Assembly: GCA_031178105.1 (NCBI GenBank)
Contig: JAPSJX010000002.1
Location: forward strand, 1-63,202
Source of the DNA: Agrococcus sp.
Lineage (GTDB): Bacteria > Actinomycetota > Actinomycetes > Actinomycetales > Microbacteriaceae
Direction of reading: 5' to 3'
Length of the DNA stretch: 63,202 bases
The notes beneath the pieces are model-generated. The model did no database searches, was not told the origin of the DNA, and saw nothing but the letters and a program-made list of their open reading frames with translations. A program made the position numbers and the translations under genes. Shown here piece after piece: positions 57,029-63,202 of this stretch. Numbering within the stretch: the first letter of the stretch is position 1; every line of letters begins with the position of its first letter.

Positions 57029-58030
57029 ATGTCCAGCATCATCCCGAGGACGGGGACGCCCTCGCCCACCGAGACGCCATCCACGCACCACCACGCCGTG
57101 CCGCACCGTCGCACCGGGCGCTGGCCGACGCCGGAGCGGCCGTTCCTCACGGACGGCGGGCTCGAGACCGACTTCATCTTCCATCGGGGCGTCGACCTGC
57201 CGCACTTCGCGGCATACCGGCTGCTGCGCAGCGAGCAGGGCAGGGCGACGCTCGAGTCGTACTTCGGCGACTACGCCGCGATCGCAGCGAGCCTCGGCGT
57301 GGGCCTCCTGCTCGAGACGGCGACGTGGAGGGCCAACCCGGACTGGGGCGCGAAGCTCGGGGACGGCCGCCACGCGCTCTACGACGTGAACGTGCTCGCC
57401 GTCCGCCACCTGCAGGAGCTGCGGGAGTCCTACGTCGACCTGGACGCGGTGCTCATCAGCGGCGCGATCGGCCCGCGCGCCGACGCCTACGCCGACGTGC
57501 CGCCGGTCGACCCCGACGACGCCCGGACGTACCACGAGGCGCAGGTCGACGCGTTGGCCGAGGGCGGGGTCGACCTGGTGACGGCGTTCACCATCAGCGA
57601 CCCCGGCGAGGCGATCGGCATCGCGCGCGCCGCATACTTCCACGGGCTCCCCGCGGTGATCGGCTTCACCGTCGAGACCGACGGCCGCCTGCGCAGCGGC
57701 ATGAAGCTCCGCGAGGCGATCGAGCGCGTGGACGACGAGACCGACACCGTGCACTTCATGATCAACTGCGCGCATCCGCAGCACGTGCTGCGGGCGCTGG
57801 ACGGCGGCTCCTGGCGGGAGCGCATCGCGTCGGTGCGGTACAACGCGTCGACCAGGAGCCATGCGGAGCTCGACGCCTCGCCGACGCTGGACGCCGGCGA
57901 CATCGGTGAGCTGCGTCGCGGCCACGAGCAGGTGCGGGCGCTGCTGCCGTCGCTCTCGGTGATCGGCGGCTGCTGCGGCACCGACAGCCGTCACGTGGCC
58001 GCCCTCTGGCAGGAGCGCGCCACTGCCTAG
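57029..58030 (+). CDS. Homocysteine S-methyltransferase family protein
   Basis: A 333-residue protein with a zinc-dependent methyltransferase barrel. FLTDGGLETDFIFHRGVDLP near the N-terminus, LLLETATWRANPDWG, HFMINCAHPQHVL (first zinc Cys) and VIGGCCGTDSRHV (zinc Cys pair) are the family motifs. It transfers a methyl group to homocysteine to form methionine, the donor probably being SMM or SAM. The ATG at 57029 is chosen for its GGAAGGA Shine-Dalgarno. Confidence 0.9.
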   Translation: MSSIIPRTGTPSPTETPSTHHHAVPHRRTGRWPTPERPFLTDGGLETDFIFHRGVDLPHFAAYRLLRSEQGRATLESYFGDYAAIAASLGVGLLLETATWRANPDWGAKLGDGRHALYDVNVLAVRHLQELRESYVDLDAVLISGAIGPRADAYADVPPVDPDDARTYHEAQVDALAEGGVDLVTAFTISDPGEAIGIARAAYFHGLPAVIGFTVETDGRLRSGMKLREAIERVDDETDTVHFMINCAHPQHVLRALDGGSWRERIASVRYNASTRSHAELDASPTLDAGDIGELRRGHEQVRALLPSLSVIGGCCGTDSRHVAALWQERATA

Positions 58031-58033
58031 ACT
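58028..58033 (+). promoter_or_regulatory. -10 box of the hydratase-murB unit
   Basis: TAGACT 6 nt before the GTG at 58040, overlapping the stop of the upstream gene. Confidence 0.55.
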
Positions 58034-58039
58034 GGCGGG

Positions 58040-58483
58040 GTGCCAGTGAACCCCGAGATCCAGGGCAGGCAGTACCCGCCCACGCCCCCCTACCTCGTCG
58101 GCCGCGAGAAGGTGCGCGAGTTCGCCCGCGCCGTGCAGGCGACGCACCCCGAGCACCTCGACGTCGACGCCGCGCGCGCCGCCGGCCACGCCGATGTCGT
58201 CGCGCCGCCCACCTTCCCGATCGTCATCCAGGAGCTCACGCTCCGCCAGCTGCTCGAGGACGAGAGCGCCGGCGTCGACTTCACGCGCGTGGTGCACGGC
58301 GACCAGCGGTTCACCGCGTCCCGGCCCATCGTCGCGGGGGACGAGCTCACCGCCCAGCTGACGGTGACGAGCGTCAAGTCGCTCGGCGGCAACGACATGG
58401 TGACGAGCGCGAGCGTCATCACGGATGCGGACGGCGAGCACGTGGTCACGGCCACCTCGACGCTCGTGGTGCGGGCAGCATGA
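58040..58483 (+). CDS. MaoC-like dehydratase, HadA type (UPF0336)
   Basis: A 147-residue hot-dog protein with an N-terminal MaoC-like domain. It has YPPTPPYLVGREKVREFA, VVAPPTFPIVI and GDQRFTASRPIVAGDEL. It is the partner-type subunit that lacks the catalytic Asp/His of the HadB type, as HadA in the mycobacterial (3R)-hydroxyacyl-ACP dehydratase. In this organism the substrate acyl chain is unknown. Confidence 0.85.
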   Translation: MPVNPEIQGRQYPPTPPYLVGREKVREFARAVQATHPEHLDVDAARAAGHADVVAPPTFPIVIQELTLRQLLEDESAGVDFTRVVHGDQRFTASRPIVAGDELTAQLTVTSVKSLGGNDMVTSASVITDADGEHVVTATSTLVVRAA

Positions 58484-58500
58484 TGGAGGGGGCCACGCCG

Positions 58501-58923
58501 ATGACCGGCACGCAGCAGCTCGGCGAGCTCGAGGTGGGCCAGGTGGTCGCGGAGCGCGACCTCGCGCTCACGCGGGACTCGCTCGTGCGGTACGCCGGCG
58601 CATCCGGCGACTTCAACCCCATCCACTACCGCGACGACGTGGCCGATCGCGTGGGTCTGCCGGGCGTGCTCGCCCACGGCATGCTCACGATGGGCGTCGC
58701 CGTCCAGCCGGTCGTCGACTGGGCGGGGCCCTCCCGGATCCTCGACTATCAGGTGCGGTTCACCCGTCCCGTGGTCGTCGACCCCGAGGCCGGCGCGGCG
58801 CTCCACGTGGTGGCGAAGGTCGCGCGCGTCGACGAGGGCAGTGCCCGCATCGACCTGACGGTGACCGTCGGAGAGCAGACCGTGCTCGGCAAGGCGCAGG
58901 TCGTCGTGGCGACGGACCGATGA
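58501..58923 (+). CDS. MaoC-like dehydratase, HadB type
   Basis: A 140-residue hot-dog hydratase. The catalytic hydratase-2 motif is YAGASGDFNPIHYRDDVA (Asp and His) followed by PGVLAHGMLTMG. It should form a heterodimer with the HadA-type protein upstream. The ATG at 58501 follows GGAGGG; an earlier ATG at 58480 (overlap ATGA) would add seven residues. Its end overlaps murB (ATGA). Confidence 0.88.
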   Translation: MTGTQQLGELEVGQVVAERDLALTRDSLVRYAGASGDFNPIHYRDDVADRVGLPGVLAHGMLTMGVAVQPVVDWAGPSRILDYQVRFTRPVVVDPEAGAALHVVAKVARVDEGSARIDLTVTVGEQTVLGKAQVVVATDR

Positions 58924-60065
58924 CGGCAGCGCGCAGGCTCGCCGACGCGACCACCATGCGGGTCGGCGGCGACGTCGAGCGCTGGATCGAGGCGGGCTCG
59001 CGCGACGAGGTGATCGCGGCGTACGCCGAGATCGTCGCCGACGACGGCGAGCACCTGCTGCTCGGCGGCGGCTCGAACACGGTCGCGTCGGACGAGCCCT
59101 ACGGCGGCACCGTCCTGCGCATCGCGACGCGCGGCATCCGCACGCTGCCGGCCGCCGAGCGGCCGCATCGGCCGGAGGGCGAGGATGCGCCCGACGACGA
59201 CGCGGTCGTGCTGCGCGTGGAGGCGGGGGAGTCGTGGGATGCGCTCGTCGCGCTGGCCGTCGAGCAGGGCCTGACGGGCATCGAGGCGCTCAGCGGCGTC
59301 CCCGGGTCCGTCGGAGCCGCGCCGGTGCAGAACATCGGCGCCTACGGCCAGGAGCTGTCGTCGACGCTGCAGGCGATCGAGCTGCTCGACGCGGAGACGC
59401 TCGAGGTGCGGTCGGTGCCGGCGTCGGAGCTGCGGCTCGGCTACCGCGACTCCGCGATCAAGCGGGGCGTGCTGCGCGGCGTGGTGCTGTCGGTCGACAT
59501 GCGGCTGCGCCGCTCGCCCGACGGCCGCAGCCAGCCGATCGCCTACCAGCAGCTCGCGACCGCGCTGGGCGTCGAGCTCGGCACGCGCGTGCCGCTCGAG
59601 GACGTGCGCGCATCGGTGCTGGCGCTGCGCGGCTCGAAGGGGATGGTGCTCTCGGACGACCCGGACTCGGTCAGCGCCGGCTCGTTCTTCACGAACCCGA
59701 TCGTCTCGGCGCGGTTCGCCGCCGGGCTGCCGAAGGACGTCCCGAGCTGGTCCACCGCTCCCGCGCCGCAGGCGACCGTGCTGCCGCTGGACGCCGACAC
59801 CGCGGTGCCGACCCTCGAGCGGCCGGTGCCGCAGGTGAAGCTGTCGGCCGCGTGGCTCATCGAGCACGCCGGCATCGGCCGGGGCTTCTCGCTGCCGGGA
59901 TCCCGCGCCGCGATCTCCGACAAGCACACCCTCGCGCTCACCAACCGCGGCGGCGCGACCGGGGAGGAGGTCGCCGAGCTCGCCCGGTTCGTGCAGGCGC
60001 GCGTCGAGAACCAGTTCGGCGTGCACCTCGTGCCCGAGCCCGTGCTCGTCGGCCTGGCGGTCTAG
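58920..60065 (+). CDS. murB: UDP-N-acetylenolpyruvoylglucosamine reductase
   Basis: FAD-dependent reductase of peptidoglycan precursor synthesis, 381 residues. FAD-site blocks TMRVGGDVERWIEAGS and LLLGGGSNTVASDEP, then GIEALSGVPGSVGAAPVQNIGAYGQE split by short quotes here, ELRLGYRDSAIK, and SAGSFFTNPIVS with the catalytic Ser; SAAWLIEHAGIGRG closes the C-terminal domain. Length and motifs fit type I MurB. Coupled to the hydratase pair by an ATGA overlap. Confidence 0.95.
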   Translation: MTAARRLADATTMRVGGDVERWIEAGSRDEVIAAYAEIVADDGEHLLLGGGSNTVASDEPYGGTVLRIATRGIRTLPAAERPHRPEGEDAPDDDAVVLRVEAGESWDALVALAVEQGLTGIEALSGVPGSVGAAPVQNIGAYGQELSSTLQAIELLDAETLEVRSVPASELRLGYRDSAIKRGVLRGVVLSVDMRLRRSPDGRSQPIAYQQLATALGVELGTRVPLEDVRASVLALRGSKGMVLSDDPDSVSAGSFFTNPIVSARFAAGLPKDVPSWSTAPAPQATVLPLDADTAVPTLERPVPQVKLSAAWLIEHAGIGRGFSLPGSRAAISDKHTLALTNRGGATGEEVAELARFVQARVENQFGVHLVPEPVLVGLAV

Positions 60066-60210
60066 CCGCGCCTCGCGCTCGATGGGCCCGAGCCGCTCCC
60101 GGAGCGCGAGGAGCGGCCCGCGGCGGCACCAGCCCGGTCGAGACCGTGCGGACCCGGCGACGATTGCTCCTCCCGACACGTCGTGGCAGAGTCGACGGCG
60201 GGGGACAGCC

Positions 60211-60660
60211 ATGGACGAGCACGACGCGGACGATGCTTCGCCGATCGAGCACGAGCTCGAGGTGGCGGTGAGCCGCGCGCGTGCGTGGGACGCCTACGTG
60301 CACGGGCTCACCGAGTGGTGGCACCCCGGCTGGACCGCGACGGGCTCGGGTCTCGAGCGCATCGAGGTCGAGCAGCGCGACGAGCCCCGCATCGTGGAGC
60401 ACGGGCGCGACGGCCGCGAGATCGTCTGGGGCGAGGTGACGGAGACGGTGCCGGGCGAGCGCTTCTCGCACACGTTCCGCCTCACCCACGAGGGCGACGC
60501 CACGACCGTGCTCGTGACCTTCGCCGACCTCCCGCAGGGCGGCACGCGGGTGCACCTGACCCACGCAGGCTGGAACGCCTCGAACCAGCGGGGCCGGGCC
60601 CAGTACGCCGACTGGCCGAGGCTGCTCGAGCGCTACCGCGCCTACGCGCAGCACGTGTGA
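60211..60660 (+). CDS. SRPBCC (Aha1-like START) domain protein
   Basis: A 149-residue protein of the SRPBCC ligand-binding fold: IEHELEVAVSRARAWDAYVH, WGEVTETVPGERFSHTFR and RVHLTHAGWNASNQRGRAQY. Members bind hydrophobic ligands or act as stress proteins; the ligand is unknown. GGGGGA lies just upstream of the ATG. It is convergent with the aminotransferase gene. Confidence 0.85.
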   Translation: MDEHDADDASPIEHELEVAVSRARAWDAYVHGLTEWWHPGWTATGSGLERIEVEQRDEPRIVEHGRDGREIVWGEVTETVPGERFSHTFRLTHEGDATTVLVTFADLPQGGTRVHLTHAGWNASNQRGRAQYADWPRLLERYRAYAQHV

Positions 60661-60746
60661 GGGCGCACGAGCGCCGACCGTGCGGCGACCGCGAGCAGCC
60701 CGCGGCACTGCCTCGCGCAGCTCGAGGCCTGCTCGAGCTGCAGCGG

Positions 60747-61940
60747 CTACGCGGCGAAGAGCCGCTGCAGCCGCTGCACACCCTCGAGGAGCGCGTCGTC
60801 GCCGAGCGCGTAGGAGAACCGCAGGTAGCCCGAGGGGCCGAACGCCTCCCCGGGCACGGCCGCGACATCCGCCTGCTCGAGCATGAGGTCGGCGAGCTCG
60901 AGGCTCGAGGCTGGGGTCGCGCCGCCCCATGCCCTGCCCAGCAGCCCCGACACATCCGCGTAGACGTAGAACGCGCCCTTCGGCGTCGGCACCGAGAACC
61001 CCGGGATCCGGGACAGCTCGGTCACGATCGTCTGCCGACGGCGGTCGAACGCCGAGAGCATCTCGCCGACCGCGTCCTGCGGCCCGGTGAGCGCCTCGAG
61101 CGCGCCGCGCTGCGCGACGTTGTTGACGTTGCTCGTCAGGTGCGACTGCAGGTTCGCGGCCGCCTTGATGACGTCGGCCGGGCCGACCATCCACCCCACG
61201 CGCCACCCGGTCATCGCGTAGGTCTTCGCGACGCCGTTGACGAGGATCGTGCGGTCGGCGAGCGCGGGCACGGCCTCGGTCACCGAGACGGCGCGCTCGC
61301 CGTCGTAGACGAGGTTCTGGTAGATCTCGTCGCTCACGACCCACAGGCCGTTCGCCTCGGCCCACTCGGCGATCTCGCGTACCCGGTCGGCCGGGTAGAC
61401 GGCGCCCGTGGGGTTGGAGGGGCTCACCATGAGCAGCGCCTTCGTGCGCTCGGTGCGGGCCGCCTCCAGCTGGTCGACCGACACGAGGTAGCCCTGCTCG
61501 GCGCCGGCGAAGACGTCGACCTGCGTCGCGCCGGTGAGCGCGATCGCCTCGGGGTAGGTGGTCCAGTACGGCGTCGGCACGAGCACCTCGTCGCCCGGGT
61601 CGAGGATCGTCTGGAACGCCTGGTAGACCGACTGCTTGCCGCCGTTCGTCACCAGCACCTGGCTCGCCTCGACCTGCAGGCCCGAGTCGCGCAGCGTCTT
61701 CGCGGCGATCGCCTCGCGCAGCTCGGGGAGCCCGGCGGCAGGCGTGTAGCGGTAGTTCTTGGGATCGGCGAGCGCGCGCTGGGCGGCCTCGACGATGTTC
61801 GGCGGGGTGGCGAAGTCCGGCTCGCCCGCGGCGTACGAGATGACGTCGCGCCCGGCGGCCTTCAGCGACTTGGCCTTCGCGTCGACCTTGAGGGTCGCGG
61901 ACTCGTTGATGGCGGCGATGCGTGCGGCGATGCGGTTCAC
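60747..61940 (-). CDS. Pyridoxal phosphate-dependent aminotransferase (aspartate type)
   Basis: Class I aminotransferase of 397 residues. Motifs include [73 protein letters not shown] and the PLP lysine in [16 protein letters not shown]. Highly like aspartate transaminases, making oxaloacetate and glutamate, though related prephenate aminotransferases cannot be excluded. GTG start 7 nt behind TAGGCT. Confidence 0.92.
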   Translation of the reverse strand: MNRIAARIAAINESATLKVDAKAKSLKAAGRDVISYAAGEPDFATPPNIVEAAQRALADPKNYRYTPAAGLPELREAIAAKTLRDSGLQVEASQVLVTNGGKQSVYQAFQTILDPGDEVLVPTPYWTTYPEAIALTGATQVDVFAGAEQGYLVSVDQLEAARTERTKALLMVSPSNPTGAVYPADRVREIAEWAEANGLWVVSDEIYQNLVYDGERAVSVTEAVPALADRTILVNGVAKTYAMTGWRVGWMVGPADVIKAAANLQSHLTSNVNNVAQRGALEALTGPQDAVGEMLSAFDRRRQTIVTELSRIPGFSVPTPKGAFYVYADVSGLLGRAWGGATPASSLELADLMLEQADVAAVPGEAFGPSGYLRFSYALGDDALLEGVQRLQRLFAA

Positions 61941-61947
61941 GGCGCCC

Positions 61948-61953
61948 AGCCTA
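61948..61953 (-). promoter_or_regulatory. -10 box of the aminotransferase gene
   Basis: TAGGCT on the minus strand, 7 nt before the GTG at 61940. Confidence 0.55.
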
Positions 61954-62027
61954 GGGCGGGCCGCGTGCCGGACGGGGCCCGGATCGCGCCGGAGCGGACG
62001 GGCCATCGGCGTCCGTGCATGCTCAAG

Positions 62028-62057
62028 TGGACAGGGCGTGCCGCGTCCACGTAGACT
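62028..62057 (+). promoter_or_regulatory. Promoter of tRNA-Trp (and secE-nusG)
   Basis: TGGACA (62028-62033), 18-nt spacer, TAGACT (62052-62057). Transcription would start about 80 nt before tRNA-Trp and may read through into secE-nusG. Confidence 0.6.
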
Positions 62058-62142
62058 GTCTCCTTGGTGGTCGACAACCGCCATGATGTCGTATGCCCTG
62101 CACGGGCAGGTCAGGCTCGGCACCATGGCACTCCACCCGCCC

Positions 62143-62215
62143 AGGGCGGTGGCTCAATTGGTAGAGCAGCGGTCTCCAAAACCGCAGGTTGCAGGTTCGA
62201 GTCCTGTCCGCCCTG
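62143..62215 (+). tRNA. tRNA-Trp (anticodon CCA)
   Basis: A 73-nt tRNA: acceptor AGGGCGG with CCGCCCT; anticodon stem-loop GCGGTCTCCAAAACCGC with CCA; T arm GCAGGTTCGAGTCCTGT. CCA end is not encoded. tRNA-Trp before secE-nusG is a conserved bacterial order. Confidence 0.96.
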
Positions 62216-62283
62216 CTCGAGGCGCCCATGCGGGCGCCTGTCGGGCCTGGCACCCGCCGGGCCGATCGAACCGAAGGGTCACC

Positions 62284-62553
62284 GTGGCTGAGAACGCGAT
62301 CGAGGAGGCACCCCGCACGCGCGAGGGTGCGTCTCGCAACCCGTTCATGCGCCTGTGGACCTTCCTCAAGGAAGTCCTGGTCGAGCTGCGCAAGGTCGTC
62401 ACGCCGACGCGCAAGGAGCTCATCCGGTACACGCTCGTCGTGCTCGTGTTCGTCGTCTTCATGATGCTGCTGGTGTCTGGCCTCGACCTCCTGTTCGGCT
62501 CGTTCGTGGGCTGGATGTTCGGCGACCTGCCGATGTTCGGCCTCGCCGGCTGA
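62284..62553 (+). CDS. secE: Preprotein translocase subunit SecE
   Basis: An 89-residue protein: a hydrophilic N-terminus, the amphipathic segment FLKEVLVELRKVVTPTRKEL (SecE signature) and a single membrane helix (about residues 49-70). It clamps SecY in the Sec channel. GTG start. nusG follows 33 bp downstream. Confidence 0.93.
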   Translation: MAENAIEEAPRTREGASRNPFMRLWTFLKEVLVELRKVVTPTRKELIRYTLVVLVFVVFMMLLVSGLDLLFGSFVGWMFGDLPMFGLAG

Positions 62554-62586
62554 GCCCGATCCAGGACCTGAAGGAGAAGGTGGACT

Positions 62587-63202
62587 GTGTCTGACGTCAA
62601 CGACCTCGACATCGAGCTGAACAAGGCGCTCGACGACCTCGTGCCTGCCGACGAGAAGCCGGCCGAGCCCGAGACCGACCCGTACGACGAGTTCAAGCGC
62701 GAGATGCGCCTGAAGCCCGGCCGCTGGTACGTCATCCACTCGTACGCCGGCTACGAGAAGAAGGTCAAGGCGAACATCGCCTCGCGTGCCGAGAACATGC
62801 AGGTCGACGGCATCTACGAGATCCAGGTCCCCACCGAGGACGTGCTCGAGACGAAGAACGGCCAGGCCAAGCGCGTCAACCGCGTGCGCGTGCCCGGGTA
62901 CGTGCTCGTCCGCATGGAGCTCGACGAGGACACCTGGTCGGTCGTCCGCCACACGCCGGGCGTCACCGGCTTCGTGGGCAACGCCCACAACCCCGCGCCC
63001 CTGCGCTTCGACGAGGCCTTCACGATGCTGAAGCCCATCGCCGACGAGCAGCTCGCCGAGCAGCAGAAGTCCGCCCCCGCGCAGCAGCCCACGCAGCTCG
63101 CGGTCGAGGTCGACTTCGAGGTCGGCGAGACCATCACCATCACCGAGGGCTCGTTCGCGGGCTTCCCGGGCACGATCAGCGAGATCCAGCCGGCGAGCCG
63201 CA
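62587..63202 (+). CDS. nusG: Transcription termination/antitermination protein NusG (partial)
   Basis: The 5' 205 codons of nusG, cut by the window end. An acidic actinobacterial N-terminal extension (about 45 residues) precedes the NGN domain (GRWYVIHSYAGYEKKVKANI, RVPGYVLVRMELDEDTW, VRHTPGVTGFVG). The linker LAEQQKSAPAQQPTQLAVEV leads to the start of the KOW domain (ITEGSFAGFPGTISEI). GTG start with GAAGGTGGA upstream. It binds RNA polymerase and Rho or S10. Confidence 0.95.
   Translation, partial: MSDVNDLDIELNKALDDLVPADEKPAEPETDPYDEFKREMRLKPGRWYVIHSYAGYEKKVKANIASRAENMQVDGIYEIQVPTEDVLETKNGQAKRVNRVRVPGYVLVRMELDEDTWSVVRHTPGVTGFVGNAHNPAPLRFDEAFTMLKPIADEQLAEQQKSAPAQQPTQLAVEVDFEVGETITITEGSFAGFPGTISEIQPASR

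Overview
The window is very GC-rich and codes with strong actinobacterial habits: GTG starts, GTGA/ATGA stop-start overlaps, and many start codons only 6-7 nt behind a TANNNT -10 box. The gene set (archaeal-size AspRS, ccdA-resB-ccsB, menaquinone genes, hydratase pair-murB-aminotransferase-tRNA-Trp-secE-nusG) points to a Microbacteriaceae-like actinobacterium, perhaps near Agrococcus. No 16S is present, so the genus is a guess. Almost everything is chromosomal housekeeping DNA; three small stretches look mobile or unexplained.

Layout. 0.1-6.9 kb: FAD-linked oxidase, histidine phosphatase, two O6-alkylguanine-DNA alkyltransferases around a small sigma factor, asparaginase, glutamine amidotransferase and a hydrolase. 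6.9-8.2 kb: a receiver-less OmpR-type regulator with a leaderless 31-residue Met-rich leader peptide upstream and an unexplained direct-repeat box downstream. 8.2-18 kb: upp, tadA, a cation diffusion facilitator, proC, YchJ-like protein, a TrkA/TrkH potassium system, an ArsR-like regulator, ribosomal protein bS22, a glutaredoxin-like protein and aspS. 18-22.7 kb: a cytochrome c maturation operon. 22.7-23.8 kb: a DUF559 endonuclease-like gene between two inverted copies of a 63-bp palindromic repeat. 23.8-38.8 kb: menaquinone genes menC, menB, menE, menA, menD, menF, menG and a polyprenyl diphosphate synthase, interleaved with membrane proteins, a tandem pair of anchored proteins and PPK2. 38.8-44 kb: ferredoxin-NADP reductase, TauE-like exporter, cardiolipin synthase, YajQ, tRNA-Tyr and an inositol phosphatase. 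44-51 kb: M23 peptidase, alpha-glucosidase and a maltose-type ABC importer without its ATPase. 51-55 kb: an NSS transporter with MetS-type subunit, an EamA exporter with divergent LysR regulator, tRNA-Thr and tRNA-Met. 55-56.1 kb: an integration remnant at tRNA-Met with a broken integrase and a second copy of the tRNA 3' half. 56.1-63.2 kb: ZIP-like protein, homocysteine methyltransferase, two MaoC hydratases, murB, an aminotransferase, tRNA-Trp, secE and nusG (cut by the window end).

How the genes work together. Chorismate goes through MenF, MenD, MenC, MenE and MenB to dihydroxynaphthoate; MenA attaches the polyprenyl tail made by the polyprenyl synthase and MenG methylates the product, giving the quinone for a respiratory chain whose c-type cytochromes need CcdA/TlpA/ResB/CcsB. 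The ABC importer and the divergent glucosidase form an alpha-glucoside uptake and hydrolysis unit. The two alkyltransferases and sigma factor look like a coupled DNA-alkylation repair unit (inference).
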